Assembly: GCA_037783415.1 (NCBI GenBank)
Contig: JAZGTN010000073.1
Coordinates: forward strand, 5,766,001 to 5,830,000
Length of the DNA stretch: 64,000 nucleotides
Direction: 5' to 3'
DNA from: Leptasterias polaris
Lineage: Eukaryota; Echinodermata; Asteroidea; Forcipulatida; Asteriidae
Shown here: piece by piece, positions 47,813 through 57,513 of the stretch
Layout of the letters: every line of letters starts with the position of its first letter
Position numbering within the stretch: position 1 is the first letter of the stretch
Program-made: the position numbers and the translations under genes
Notes under the pieces: generated by a model
What the model was told of the DNA's origin: nothing
The model's database searches: none
Seen by the model: only the letters and a program-made list of their open reading frames with translations

Positions 47813-48522
47813 TAGACTGTGCAAGTCTCGCGCGCATTCGAACTTCCGGGACCATAGTGGTCCCAACCATATGGAGTTTTACGTGGGCGAGATTTTGTTT
47901 CGTCAATTATTTTAGTTTAACGTAGTTTATGACCTAGACAATAATTTATACATGTTGTTGGGAATGTAACACTAAGTGATAACAAAATATGAAAGTAAAA
48001 CCAATTCAACAATAAAACGAAGAAAACCCGAGAATTAAACTTGACCTCAGCTTCCGGTTATTGCAAAAAATTAGGAATTTTGTGCTCGCCTATGATCATA
48101 AAACTTATGTAAATGCTTGTTTTGGAGGCGTGATTATAATCGACAGATGCTGTAATTGCAAAGCGAATCCTTTTCATTGCAGTCTATGGTTGTTGAGACG
48201 TCAGCATCCTCCTTAAACTGCGATACGGCTCATTTTTAAACCCGTTTGACCATCACGAATCCGCTTAAGAGGTTTCTAAAAAGTTAACATCAAAAAAGCA
48301 TCCTTGTCCCAGAGTTTTAATTTTTTTAAATAATAATTAACGCACTTTTGTGTATTTTTTTCAAAAGCTAAAACTAATTTCATAAAATATTAATGATTTA
48401 TTTCAGTTGTTCAGATTTGGTCATGAAATATAATTTAAAACAAAGATTTGATTTCAGAAATAAAAATGTTCTTCGTTTGACGTGTTTTCTCGTTAGGATA
48501 CGCGCGAGACTTGCACAGTCTA
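47813..48522. mobile_element. 710-bp element with perfect 22-bp inverted ends and TA edges
   Basis: 47813-47834 and 48501-48522 are exact complements (TAGACTGTGCAAGTCTCGCG + CG). If TA is the target duplication, tips begin GACTGTGC, compatible with a Tc1/mariner-type MITE. The interior has no ORF. Perfect ends suggest recent movement. Confidence 0.85.
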
Positions 48523-48974
48523 TACTCTACGTGTGTGTACTGTAAAACGCCATGGTGTGTACGCACGCACACAGCTCAATGTGTGTAGCAGCACTATCAG
48601 TCTGGTAGTTGCACGCAGTGCATATGTCTATCCAATGTAGTTTGTAAGACCTTGCTGTCTTTATGGTCTTTATTCTGACGGGTAAAGAGAGGGGACCAGT
48701 CTATTTATTGGTGTGATCAACATCACTTCCATATGGATACAATTTTAACAACTACAACTGTATGTGCTATAATCTACACAATTCATATAGTGGGATGGTC
48801 CATGGGGATATTATTTTGTGCTTCATTGTGGATATAAAATATAACAAAATACTTCATTTCATTGTTAGATAATGACGCAACATGGCTGCATTAGATGTTT
48901 TTAATTTATGTATTTTTTATTTGTTTGGGGGGGGGCTCACTATGTTCGTGTCCATAAATTTAAAACCCTTAACG

Positions 48975-49230
48975 CTGGTATAACTAAGTCATGGCAAATT
49001 TTAGTTCACTGTTTTCTCCAAAAATATTTTCACTCATATACTCATAGACGTACAGACCATGTTCAGACCTATACCCTGATCAAACCCTCTGATAAATGGT
49101 AGCCATCTGGTCCCTGCAGCAGGCTTCCAGATGTCTTACTGACAGCCTGTGCCAATATTTGTGGCTTACTGGGAGGGCCAGTAACAAGTGGAACCTTCCT
49201 GGATTATGTGTAATTCCTTGGGTTACTCCC
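48975..49230 (+). repeat. Dispersed repeat, copy 2 of 2
   Basis: Shorter relative of 30290-30690 with the same block order (ACTAAGTCATGGCA to TTCCTTGGGTTAC). Confidence 0.7.
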
Positions 49231-49262
49231 GCACTTAAGGATTGTATGATCTAAAACAAAGT

Positions 49263-49390
49263 GGACACTCGGGGACGTTAGGTGGCAGCAGATTTACCAG
49301 GTTAATCTCCAATGTATGCAGACTCAGAACTACATAAACAATGGCGAAGTACATGGTATGTCTGCTGCCACCTAGCGTTTAGAAGTGTCC
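49263..49390. mobile_element. 128-bp palindromic element
   Basis: The left arm GGACACTCGGGGACGTTAGG pairs with the right arm ending CTAGCGTTTAGAAGTGTCC; GGTGGCAGCAGA and TCTGCTGCCACC also pair. Related in tip sequence to 29958-30229 and to a lone TGCTGCCACCTAGTGTTTGG at 25042. Confidence 0.75.
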
Positions 49391-50021
49391 AATTGATGTT
49401 GAGATTGTTGTTAAAAGAGTTTTGTTGCTCATTATGGCATAAGATTCACTGCGCAATATTTAATGTCTCCGCCACCAAAACTGATTTAGCCTATAAATAC
49501 TGATTCCATTATACTATTTATTTGCTTAATATCAGTCAAAAAGTCGGTAATAATTTTTTATAAATTATTATTAAGAAGTGGCTTGTAATATACAAACAAA
49601 TTTTAACACCTTCCGTATTTGCTTGTCACTTTTACGAACATTTCAAACTAATAATTATTGACTTTTAAAAGAGTTTGAGTTCGTCTGAAGAGGAAACCTA
49701 TAAGGGAGAAGGTTTTTTGCTATTCTCAAATATTTATTATCAATAAGAGCTATCTGTAGGTCTGTACTGCTAAAACATGTATGATTATAAATAAACAACA
49801 CTGAATTGCACCACATCTTTTGTCCCCAAAAATTGAATTTGTTACATGAACTGCATTTCGGAATGTCGTTAGTGATTTTGTAATTTAATATTCTTTGGAT
49901 GAAAATAGAGTCTGGATCCTTACTGCACCTGCTTCGTGGATTGTTAAAAAAGAAAATCTTTTTGTTTGAAGGAGTATACAAAAATAATACTATTACATTA
50001 TCATTTTGTTGTATTCAGCAA

Positions 50022-50104
50022 GTCAGGATGGCCGAGCTGTCTAAGGCGCTACGTTCAGGTCGTAGTCTACTCTGTAGGCGTGGGTTCGAATCCCACTCCT
50101 GACA
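50022..50104 (+). tRNA. tRNA-Leu-CAG: tRNA-Leu(CAG) copy 1
   Basis: First unit; its 5' flank is unique DNA, not array spacer. G17T changes one of the two conserved D-loop guanines. Confidence 0.8.
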
Positions 50105-50195
50105 AAAACGTTTATTTTTTATATATTTTTAAGAAGAAGAAAGCACACAACAACTTTCACGATTTGTGCTTTAAAACAAAGTTAAGAAACAGCCA

Positions 50196-50278
50196 GTCAG
50201 GATGGCCGAGCGGTCTAAGGCGCTACGTTCAGGTCGTAGTTTACACTGTACGCGTGGGTTCGAATCCCACTCCTGACA
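50196..50278 (+). tRNA. tRNA-Leu-CAG: tRNA-Leu(CAG) copy 2
   Basis: C46T, T50A and G56C alter the variable arm; other stems intact. Confidence 0.8.
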
Positions 50279-50368
50279 AAAACGCTTTTTTTTTTCTTAA
50301 AAAAAAAGAAGAAAAGCATCAAACAACTTTCACGATTTGTGTTTTAAAACAAAGTTAAGAGATAGCCA

Positions 50369-50451
50369 GTCAGGATGGCCGAGCGGTCTAAGGCGCTACG
50401 TTCAGGTCGTAGTCTACTCTGAAGGCGTGGCTTCGAATCCCACTCCTGACA
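50369..50451 (+). tRNA. tRNA-Leu-CAG: tRNA-Leu(CAG) copy 3, class B1
   Basis: T54A and G63C: one mismatch in the variable arm and one in the T stem and B box. Confidence 0.7.
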
Positions 50452-50540
50452 AAAACGCTTTTTTTTTCTTAAAAAAAAAGAAGAAAAGCATCAAACACCT
50501 TTCACGATTTGTGTTTTAAAACAAAGTTAAGAAACAGCCA

Positions 50541-50623
50541 GTCAGTATGGCCGAGCGGTCTAAGGCGCTACGTTCAGGTCGTAGTTTACACTGTACGCGT
50601 GGGTTCGAATCCCACTCCTGACA
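50541..50623 (+). tRNA. tRNA-Leu-CAG: tRNA-Leu(CAG) copy 4
   Basis: Copy 2 pattern (C46T, T50A, G56C) plus G6T, which breaks an acceptor pair. Confidence 0.7.
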
Positions 50624-50713
50624 AAAACGCTTTTTTTTTTCTTAAAAAAGAAGAAGAAAAGCATCAAACAACTTTCACGATTTGTGTTTTAAAACAAAGT
50701 TAAGAGATAGCCA

Positions 50714-50796
50714 GTCAGGATGGCCGAGCGGTCTAAGGCGCTACGTTCAGGTCGTAGTCTACTCTGAAGGCGTGGCTTCGAATCCCACTCCTGACA
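50714..50796 (+). tRNA. tRNA-Leu-CAG: tRNA-Leu(CAG) copy 5, class B1
   Basis: Same sequence as copy 3. Confidence 0.7.
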
Positions 50797-50885
50797 AAAA
50801 CGCTTTTTTTTTCTTAAAAAAGAAGAAGAAAAGCATAAAACAACTTTCACGATTTGTGTTTTGAAACAAAGTTAAGAAACAGCCA

Positions 50886-50968
50886 GTCAGGATGGCCGAG
50901 CGGTCGAAGGCGCTACGTTCAGGTCGTAGTCTACTCTGTAGGCGTGGGTTCGAATCCCACTCCTGACA
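50886..50968 (+). tRNA. tRNA-Leu-CAG: tRNA-Leu(CAG) copy 6
   Basis: Single change T21G in the D loop. Confidence 0.85.
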
Positions 50969-51057
50969 AAAACGTTTATTTTTTCTTTAAAAAGAAGCAG
51001 AAAAGCATCAAACAACTTTCACGATTTGTGTTTTAAAACAAAGTTAAGAAACAGCGA

Positions 51058-51140
51058 ATCAGGATGGCCGAGCGGTCTAAGGTGCTACGTTCAGGTCGTA
51101 GTCTACTCTGTAGGCGTGGGTTCGAATCCCACTCCTGACA
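51058..51140 (+). tRNA. tRNA-Leu-CAG: tRNA-Leu(CAG) copy 7
   Basis: G1A breaks the first acceptor pair; C26T lies at the D-stem end. Confidence 0.7.
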
Positions 51141-51231
51141 AAAACGTTTATTTTTTATTTATTTTTAAGAAGAAGAAAGCACACAACAACTTTCACGATT
51201 TGTGTTTTAAAACAAGGTTAAGGAACAGCCA

Positions 51232-51314
51232 GTCAGGATGGCCGAGCAGTCTCAGGCGCTACGTTCAGGTCGTAGTTTACTCTGTAGGCGTGGGTTCGAA
51301 TCCCACTCCTGACA
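51232..51314 (+). tRNA. tRNA-Leu-CAG: tRNA-Leu(CAG) copy 8
   Basis: G17A, A22C, C46T. Shared with copy 26; marks the start of the duplicated 3.1-kb block. Confidence 0.75.
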
Positions 51315-51404
51315 AAAACGCTTTTTTTTTTTTTTTTAAAGAAGAAGAAAAGCATCAAACAACTTTCACGATTTGTGTTTTAAAAGAAAGTTAAGAAACA
51401 GCCA

Positions 51405-51487
51405 GTCAGGATGGCCGAGCGGTCTAAGGCGCTACGTTCAGGTCGTAGTCTACTCTGTAGGCGTGGGTTCGAATCCCACTCCTGACA
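51405..51487 (+). tRNA. tRNA-Leu-CAG: tRNA-Leu(CAG) copy 9, class A
   Basis: Consensus at all 83 positions; followed by AAAAAGGTG instead of AAAAACGC. Confidence 0.93.
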
Positions 51488-51576
51488 AAAAGGTGTTTTT
51501 TTTCTTAAAAAAGAAGAAGAAAAGCATAAAACAACTTTCACGATTTGTGTTTTAAAACAAAGTTAAGAGATAGCCA

Positions 51577-51659
51577 GTCAGGATGGCCGAGAGGTCTAAG
51601 GCGCTACGTTCAGGTCGTAGTCTACTCTGAAGGCATGGCTTCGAATCCCACTCGTGACA
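51577..51659 (+). tRNA. tRNA-Leu-CAG: tRNA-Leu(CAG) copy 10, class B
   Basis: Class B plus C16A and G59A; the T stem has two defects, so possibly a pseudogene. Confidence 0.65.
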
Positions 51660-51749
51660 AAAACGCTTTTTTTTTTCTTAAAAAAGAAGAAGAAAAGCAT
51701 AAAACAACTTTCACGATTTGTGTTTTAAAACAAAGTTAAGAAACAGCCA

Positions 51750-51832
51750 GTCAGGATGGCCGAGCGGTCTAAGGCGCTACGTTCAGGTCGTAGTCTACTC
51801 TGTAGGCGTGGGTTCGAATCCCACTCCTGACA
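51750..51832 (+). tRNA. tRNA-Leu-CAG: tRNA-Leu(CAG) copy 11, class A
   Basis: Consensus throughout. Confidence 0.93.
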
Positions 51833-51923
51833 AAAACGTTTTTTATTTTTATTTTTTAAAGAAGAAGAAAGCACACAACAACTTTCACGATTTGTGTTTT
51901 AAAACAAGGTTAAGGAACAGCCA

Positions 51924-52006
51924 GTCAGGATGGCCGATTGGTCTAAGGCGCTACGTTCAGGTCGTAGTCTACTCTGTAGGCGTGGGTTCGAATCCCACTC
52001 CTGACA
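51924..52006 (+). tRNA. tRNA-Leu-CAG: tRNA-Leu(CAG) copy 12, class C
   Basis: G15T and C16T; loses the G15 of the Levitt pair. Confidence 0.75.
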
Positions 52007-52110
52007 AAAACGTTTATTTTTTATTTTTTTTAAAGAAGAAGAAAGAACACAAAAACTTTCACGATTTGTGTTTTAAAACAAGGTTAAGGAACAGCCAGTC
52101 AGGATGGCCA

Positions 52111-52193
52111 GTCAGGATGGCCGATTGGTCTAAGGCGCAACGTTCAGGTCGTAGTCAACTCTGTAGGCGTGGGTTCGAATCCCACTCCTGACA
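52111..52193 (+). tRNA. tRNA-Leu-CAG: tRNA-Leu(CAG) copy 13, class D
   Basis: Preceded by the 13-bp repeat GTCAGGATGGCCA (52098). T29A breaks an anticodon-stem pair and T47A a variable-arm pair. Confidence 0.65.
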
Positions 52194-52283
52194 AAAACGT
52201 TTATTTTTTATTTTTTTTAAGAAGAAGAAAGCACACAACAACTTTCACGATTTGTGTTTTAAAACAAAGTTAAGAAACAGCCA

Positions 52284-52366
52284 GTCAGGATGGCCGAGCG
52301 GTCTAAGGCGCTACGTTCAGGTCGTAGTCTACTCTGTAGGCGTGGGTTCGAATCCCACTCCTGACA
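52284..52366 (+). tRNA. tRNA-Leu-CAG: tRNA-Leu(CAG) copy 14, class A
   Basis: Consensus throughout; AAAAAGGTG flank as in copy 9. Confidence 0.93.
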
Positions 52367-52455
52367 AAAAGGTGTTTTTTTTCTTAAAAAAGAAGAAGAA
52401 AAGCATAAAACAACTTTCACGATTTGTGTTTTAAAACAAAGTTAAGAGATAGCCA

Positions 52456-52538
52456 GTCAGGATGGCCGAGCGGTCTAAGGCGCTACGTTCAGGTCGTAGT
52501 CTACTCTGAAGGCGTGGCTTCGAATCCCACTCGTGACA
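52456..52538 (+). tRNA. tRNA-Leu-CAG: tRNA-Leu(CAG) copy 15, class B
   Basis: Pure class B: mismatches in variable arm, T stem and acceptor stem. Confidence 0.65.
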
Positions 52539-52627
52539 AAAACGCTTTTTTTTTCTTAAAAAAGAAGAAGAAAAGCATAAAACAACTTTCACGATTTGTG
52601 TTTTAAAACAAAGTTAAGAAACAGCCA

Positions 52628-52710
52628 GTCAGGATGGCCGAGCGGTCTAAGGCGCTACGTTCAGGTCGTAGTCTACTCTGTAGGCGTGGGTTCGAATCCC
52701 ACTCCTGACA
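52628..52710 (+). tRNA. tRNA-Leu-CAG: tRNA-Leu(CAG) copy 16, class A
   Basis: Consensus throughout. Confidence 0.93.
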
Positions 52711-52814
52711 AAAACGTTTATTTTTTATTTTTTTTAAAGAAGAAGAAAGAACACAAAAACTTTCACGATTTGTGTTTTAAAACAAGGTTAAGGAACAGCC
52801 AGTCAGGATGGCCA

Positions 52815-52897
52815 GTCAGGATGGCCGATTGGTCTAAGGCGCAACGTTCAGGTCGTAGTCAACTCTGTAGGCGTGGGTTCGAATCCCACTCCTGACA
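52815..52897 (+). tRNA. tRNA-Leu-CAG: tRNA-Leu(CAG) copy 17, class D
   Basis: 13-bp repeat of the gene start at 52802; otherwise as copy 13. Confidence 0.65.
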
Positions 52898-52987
52898 AAA
52901 ACGTTTATTTTTTATTTTTTTTAAGAAGAAGAAAGCACACAACAACTTTCACGATTTGTGTTTTAAAACAAAGTTAAGAAACAGCCA

Positions 52988-53070
52988 GTCAGGATGGCCG
53001 AGCGGTCTAAGGCGCTACGTTCAGGTCGTAGTCTACTCTGTAGGCGTGGGTTCGAATCCCACTCCTGACA
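52988..53070 (+). tRNA. tRNA-Leu-CAG: tRNA-Leu(CAG) copy 18, class A
   Basis: Consensus throughout; AAAAAGGTG flank. Confidence 0.93.
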
Positions 53071-53159
53071 AAAAGGTGTTTTTTTTCTTAAAAAAGAAGA
53101 AGAAAAGCATAAAACAACTTTCACGATTTGTGTTTTAAAACAAAGTTAAGAGATAGCCA

Positions 53160-53242
53160 GTCAGGATGGCCGAGAGGTCTAAGGCGCTACGTTCAGGTCG
53201 TAGTCTACTCTGAAGGCGTGGCTTCGAATCCCACTCGTGACA
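53160..53242 (+). tRNA. tRNA-Leu-CAG: tRNA-Leu(CAG) copy 19, class B
   Basis: Class B plus C16A. Confidence 0.65.
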
Positions 53243-53331
53243 AAAACGCTTTTTTTTTCTTAAAAAAGAAGAAGAAAAGCATAAAACAACTTTCACGATT
53301 TGTGTTTTAAAACAAAGTTAAGAAACAGCCA

Positions 53332-53414
53332 GTCAGGATGGCCGAGCGGTCTAAGGCGCTACGTTCAGGTCGTAGTCTACTCTGTAGGCGTGGGTTCGAA
53401 TCCCACTCCTGACA
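53332..53414 (+). tRNA. tRNA-Leu-CAG: tRNA-Leu(CAG) copy 20, class A
   Basis: Consensus throughout. Confidence 0.93.
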
Positions 53415-53505
53415 AAAACGTTTTTTATTTTTATTTTTTAAAGAAGAAGAAAGCACACAACAACTTTCACGATTTGTGTTTTAAAACAAGGTTAAGGAAC
53501 AGCCA

Positions 53506-53588
53506 GTCAGGATGGCCGATTGGTCTAAGGCGCTACGTTCAGGTCGTAGTCTACTCTGTAGGCGTGGGTTCGAATCCCACTCCTGACA
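53506..53588 (+). tRNA. tRNA-Leu-CAG: tRNA-Leu(CAG) copy 21, class C
   Basis: G15T and C16T only. Confidence 0.75.
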
Positions 53589-53679
53589 AAAACGTTTATT
53601 TTTTATTTTTTTTTAAGAAGAAGAAAGCACACAACAACTTTCACGATTTGTGTTTTAAAACAAAGTTAAGAAACAGCCA

Positions 53680-53762
53680 GTCAGGATGGCCGAGCGGTCT
53701 AAGGCGCTACGTTCAGGTCGTAGTCTACTCTGTAGGCGTGGGTTCGAATCCCACTCCTGACA
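53680..53762 (+). tRNA. tRNA-Leu-CAG: tRNA-Leu(CAG) copy 22, class A
   Basis: Consensus throughout; AAAAAGGTG flank. Confidence 0.93.
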
Positions 53763-53851
53763 AAAAGGTGTTTTTTTTCTTAAAAAAGAAGAAGAAAAGC
53801 ATCAAACAACTTTCACGATTTGTGTTTTAAAACAAAGTTAAGAGATAGCCA

Positions 53852-53934
53852 GTCAGGATGGCTGAGCGGTCTAAGGCGCTACGTTCAGGTCGTAGTCTAC
53901 TCTGAAGGCGTGGCTTCGAATCCCACTCGTGACA
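53852..53934 (+). tRNA. tRNA-Leu-CAG: tRNA-Leu(CAG) copy 23, class B
   Basis: Class B plus C12T; the same combination recurs in copy 43. Confidence 0.65.
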
Positions 53935-54023
53935 AAAACGCTTTTTTTTTCTTAAAAAAGAAGAAGAAAAGCATAAAACAACTTTCACGATTTGTGTTTT
54001 AAAACAAAGTTAAGAAACAGCCA

Positions 54024-54106
54024 GTCAGGATGGCCGAGCGGTCTAAGGCGCTACGTTCAGGTCGTAGTCTACTCTGTAGGCGTGGGTTCGAATCCCACTC
54101 CTGACA
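54024..54106 (+). tRNA. tRNA-Leu-CAG: tRNA-Leu(CAG) copy 24, class A
   Basis: Consensus; T-run interrupted (CGCCTTTTGTTTTC), shared with copy 44. Confidence 0.92.
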
Positions 54107-54196
54107 AAAACGCCTTTTGTTTTCTTAAAAAAGAAGAAGAAAAGCATCAAACAACTTTCACGATTTGTGTTTTAAAACAAAGTTAAGAGATAGCCA

Positions 54197-54279
54197 GTCA
54201 GGATGGCCGAGTGGTCTAAGGCGCTACGTTCAGGTCGTAGTGTACTCTGTAGGCGTGGCTTCGAATCCCACTCCTGACA
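54197..54279 (+). tRNA. tRNA-Leu-CAG: tRNA-Leu(CAG) copy 25
   Basis: C16T, C46G, G63C; variable-arm and T-stem mismatches. Counterpart of copy 45. Confidence 0.68.
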
Positions 54280-54370
54280 AAAACGTTAATTTTTTATTTT
54301 TTTTTAAGAAGAAGAAAGCACACAACAACTTTCACGATTTGTGTTTTAAAACAAGGTTAAGGAACAGCCA

Positions 54371-54453
54371 GTCAGGATGGCCGAGCAGTCTCAGGCGCTA
54401 CGATCAGGTCGTAGTTTACTCTGTAGGCGTGGGTTCGAATCCCACTCCTGACA
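54371..54453 (+). tRNA. tRNA-Leu-CAG: tRNA-Leu(CAG) copy 26
   Basis: G17A, A22C, C46T as copy 8, plus T33A in the anticodon loop before the conserved U. Starts the second 3.1-kb block. Confidence 0.7.
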
Positions 54454-54543
54454 AAAACGCTTTTTTTTTTTTTTTTAAAGAAGAAGAAAAGCATCAAACA
54501 ACTTTCACGATTTGTGTTTTAAAAGAAAGTTAAGAAACAGCCA

Positions 54544-54626
54544 GTCAGGATGGCCGAGCGGTCTAAGGCGCTACGTTCAGGTCGTAGTCTACTCTGTAGG
54601 CGTGGGTTCGAATCCCACTCCTGACA
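54544..54626 (+). tRNA. tRNA-Leu-CAG: tRNA-Leu(CAG) copy 27, class A
   Basis: Consensus; counterpart of copy 9. Confidence 0.93.
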
Positions 54627-54715
54627 AAAAGGTGTTTTTTTTCTTAAAAAAGAAGAAGAAAAGCATAAAACAACTTTCACGATTTGTGTTTTAAAACAAA
54701 GTTAAGAGATAGCCA

Positions 54716-54798
54716 GTCAGGATGGCCGAGAGGTCTAAGGCGCTACGTTCAGGTCGTAGTCTACTCTGAAGGCATGGCTTCGAATCCCACTCGTGACA
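54716..54798 (+). tRNA. tRNA-Leu-CAG: tRNA-Leu(CAG) copy 28, class B
   Basis: Class B plus C16A and G59A, identical to copy 10. Confidence 0.65.
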
Positions 54799-54888
54799 AA
54801 AACGCTATTTTTTTTCTTAAAAAAGAAGAAGAAAAGCATAAAACAACTTTCACGATTTGTGTTTTAAAACAAAGTTAAGAAACAGCCA

Positions 54889-54971
54889 GTCAGGATGGCC
54901 GAGCGGTCTAAGGCGCTACGTTCAGGTCGTAGTCTACTCTGTAGGCGTGGGTTCGAATCCCACTCCTGACA
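54889..54971 (+). tRNA. tRNA-Leu-CAG: tRNA-Leu(CAG) copy 29, class A
   Basis: Consensus throughout. Confidence 0.93.
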
Positions 54972-55062
54972 AAAACGTTTTTTATTTTTATTTTTTAAAG
55001 AAGAAGAAAGCACACAACAACTTTCACGATTTGTGTTTTAAAACAAGGTTAAGGAACAGCCA

Positions 55063-55145
55063 GTCAGGATGGCCGATTGGTCTAAGGCGCTACGTTCAGG
55101 TCGTAGTCTACTCTGTAGGCGTGGGTTCGAATCCCACTCCTGACA
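55063..55145 (+). tRNA. tRNA-Leu-CAG: tRNA-Leu(CAG) copy 30, class C
   Basis: G15T and C16T; counterpart of copy 12. Confidence 0.75.
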
Positions 55146-55249
55146 AAAACGTTTATTTTTTATTTTTTTTAAAGAAGAAGAAAGAACACAAAAACTTTCA
55201 CGATTTGTGTTTTAAAACAAGGTTAAGGAACAGCCAGTCAGGATGGCCA

Positions 55250-55332
55250 GTCAGGATGCCCGATTGGTCTAAGGCGCAACGTTCAGGTCGTAGTCAACTC
55301 TGTAGGCGTGGGTTCGAATCCCACTCCTGACA
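55250..55332 (+). tRNA. tRNA-Leu-CAG: tRNA-Leu(CAG) copy 31, class D
   Basis: As copy 13 plus G10C, which breaks a D-stem pair and the A box; 13-bp repeat at 55237. Confidence 0.55.
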
Positions 55333-55422
55333 AAAACGTTTATTTTTTATTTTTTTTAAGAAGAAGAAAGCACACAACAACTTTCACGATTTGTGTTTTA
55401 AAACAAAGTTAAGAAACAGCCA

Positions 55423-55505
55423 GTCAGGATGGCCGAGCGGTCTAAGGCGCTACGTTCAGGTCGTAGTCTACTCTGTAGGCGTGGGTTCGAATCCCACTCC
55501 TGACA
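55423..55505 (+). tRNA. tRNA-Leu-CAG: tRNA-Leu(CAG) copy 32, class A
   Basis: Consensus; AAAAAGGTG flank. Confidence 0.93.
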
Positions 55506-55594
55506 AAAAGGTGTTTTTTTTCTTAAAAAAGAAGAAGAAAAGCATAAAACAACTTTCACGATTTGTGTTTTAAAACAAAGTTAAGAGATAGCCA

Positions 55595-55677
55595 GTCAGG
55601 ATGGCCGAGCGGTCTAAGGCGCTACGTTCAGGTCGTAGTCTACTCTGAAGGCGTGGCTTCGAATCCCACTCGTGACA
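55595..55677 (+). tRNA. tRNA-Leu-CAG: tRNA-Leu(CAG) copy 33, class B
   Basis: Pure class B; counterpart of copy 15. Confidence 0.65.
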
Positions 55678-55766
55678 AAAACGCTTTTTTTTTCTTAAAA
55701 AAGAAGAAGAAAAGCATAAAACAACTTTCACGATTTGTGTTTTAAAACAAAGTTAAGAAACAGCCA

Positions 55767-55849
55767 GTCAGGATGGCCGAGCGGTCTAAGGCGCTACGTT
55801 CAGGTCGTAGTCTACTCTGTAGGCGTGGGTTCGAATCCCACTCCTGACA
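55767..55849 (+). tRNA. tRNA-Leu-CAG: tRNA-Leu(CAG) copy 34, class A
   Basis: Consensus throughout. Confidence 0.93.
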
Positions 55850-55953
55850 AAAACGTTTATTTTTTATTTTTTTTAAAGAAGAAGAAAGAACACAAAAACT
55901 TTCACGATTTGTGTTTTAAAACAAGGTTAAGGAACAGCCAGTCAGGATGGCCA

Positions 55954-56036
55954 GTCAGGATGGCCGATTGGTCTAAGGCGCAACGTTCAGGTCGTAGTCA
56001 ACTCTGTAGGCGTGGGTTCGAATCCCACTCCTGACA
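55954..56036 (+). tRNA. tRNA-Leu-CAG: tRNA-Leu(CAG) copy 35, class D
   Basis: 13-bp repeat at 55941; counterpart of copy 17. Confidence 0.65.
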
Positions 56037-56126
56037 AAAACGTTTATTTTTTATTTTTTTTAAGAAGATGAAAGCACACAACAACTTTCACGATTTGTGT
56101 TTTAAAACAAAGTTAAGAAACAGCCA

Positions 56127-56209
56127 GTCAGGATGGCCGAGCGGTCTAAGGCGCTACGTTCAGGTCGTAGTCTACTCTGTAGGCGTGGGTTCGAATCCCA
56201 CTCCTGACA
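56127..56209 (+). tRNA. tRNA-Leu-CAG: tRNA-Leu(CAG) copy 36, class A
   Basis: Consensus; AAAAAGGTG flank. Confidence 0.93.
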
Positions 56210-56298
56210 AAAAGGTGTTTTTTTTCTTAAAAAAGAAGAAGAAAAGCATAAAACAACTTTCACGATTTGTGTTTTAAAACAAAGTTAAGAGATAGCCA

Positions 56299-56381
56299 GT
56301 CAGGATGGCCGAGAGGTCTAAGGCGCTACGTTCAGGTCGTAGTCTACTCTGAAGGCGTGGCTTCGAATCCCACTCGTGACA
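56299..56381 (+). tRNA. tRNA-Leu-CAG: tRNA-Leu(CAG) copy 37, class B
   Basis: Class B plus C16A; counterpart of copy 19. Unusually long T-run downstream. Confidence 0.65.
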
Positions 56382-56475
56382 AAAACGCTTTTTTTTTTTT
56401 TTCTTAAAAAAGAAGAAGAAAAGCATAAAACAACTTTCACGATTTGTGTTTTAAAACAAAGTTAAGAAACAGCCA

Positions 56476-56558
56476 GTCAGGATGGCCGAGCGGTCTAAGG
56501 CGCTACGTTCAGGTCGTAGTCTACTCTGTAGGCGTGGGTTCGAATCCCACTCCTGACA
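56476..56558 (+). tRNA. tRNA-Leu-CAG: tRNA-Leu(CAG) copy 38, class A
   Basis: Consensus throughout. Confidence 0.93.
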
Positions 56559-56649
56559 AAAACGTTTTTTATTTTTATTTTTTAAAGAAGAAGAAAGCAC
56601 ACAACAACTTTCACGATTTGTGTTTTAAAACAAGGTTAAGGAACAGCCA

Positions 56650-56732
56650 GTCAGGATGGCCGATTGGTCTAAGGCGCTACGTTCAGGTCGTAGTCTACTC
56701 TGTAGGCGTGGGTTCGAATCCCACTCCTGACA
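56650..56732 (+). tRNA. tRNA-Leu-CAG: tRNA-Leu(CAG) copy 39, class C
   Basis: G15T and C16T; counterpart of copy 21. Confidence 0.75.
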
Positions 56733-56823
56733 AAAACGTTTATTTTTTATTTTTTTTAAAGAAGAAGAAAGCACACAACAACTTTCACGATTTGTGTTTT
56801 AAAACAAAGTTAAGAAACAGCCA

Positions 56824-56906
56824 GTCAGGATGGCCGAGCGGTCTAAGGCGCTACGTTCAGGTCGTAGTCTACTCTGTAGGCGTGGGTTCGAATCCCACTC
56901 CTGACA
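56824..56906 (+). tRNA. tRNA-Leu-CAG: tRNA-Leu(CAG) copy 40, class A
   Basis: Consensus; counterpart of copy 22. Confidence 0.93.
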
Positions 56907-56995
56907 AAAAGGTGTTTTTTTTCTTAAAAAAGAAGAAGAAAAGCATCAAACAACTTTCACGATTTGTGTTTTAAAACAAAGTTAAGAGATAGCCA

Positions 56996-57078
56996 GTCAG
57001 GATGGCCGAGCGGTCTAAGGCGCTACGTTCAGGTCGTAGTCTACTCTGAAGGCGTGGCTTCGAATCCCACTCCTGACA
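56996..57078 (+). tRNA. tRNA-Leu-CAG: tRNA-Leu(CAG) copy 41, class B1
   Basis: T54A and G63C with an intact acceptor. Extra unit absent from the first 3.1-kb block. Confidence 0.7.
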
Positions 57079-57168
57079 AAAACGCTTTTTTGTTTCTTAA
57101 AAAAGAAGAAGAAAAGCATAAAACAACTTTGACGATTTGTGTTTTGAAACAAAGTTAAGAAACAGCCA

Positions 57169-57251
57169 GTCAGGATGGCCGAGCGGTCTAAGGCGCTACG
57201 TTCAGGTCGTAGTCTACTCTGAAGGCGTGGGTTCGAATCCCACTCCTGACA
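57169..57251 (+). tRNA. tRNA-Leu-CAG: tRNA-Leu(CAG) copy 42
   Basis: T54A only; a possible intermediate between classes A and B1. Extra unit. Confidence 0.82.
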
Positions 57252-57341
57252 AAAATGTGGTTTTTTTTCTTAAAAAAGAAGAAGAAGAGCATAAAACAAC
57301 TTTCACGATTTGTGTTTTAAAACAAAGTTAAGAGATAGCCA

Positions 57342-57424
57342 GTCAGGATGGCTGAGCGGTCTAAGGCGCTACGTTCAGGTCGTAGTCTACTCTGAAGGCG
57401 TGGCTTCGAATCCCACTCGTGACA
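57342..57424 (+). tRNA. tRNA-Leu-CAG: tRNA-Leu(CAG) copy 43, class B
   Basis: Class B plus C12T, as copy 23. Confidence 0.65.
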
Positions 57425-57513
57425 AAAACGCTTTTTTTTTCTTAAAAAAGAAGAAGAAAAGCATAAAACAACTTTCACGATTTGTGTTTTAAAACAAAGT
57501 TAAGAAACAGCCA

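Larger units (their letters stand above)
46781..50021. other. Interval between the FNDC4/5-like gene and the tRNA array
   Basis: Holds the 710-bp element at 47813-48522, the dispersed repeat at 48975-49230 and the palindrome at 49263-49390. The last 500 bp before the array (49500-50021) are AT-rich unique-looking DNA without any array spacer sequence. Confidence 0.6.
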
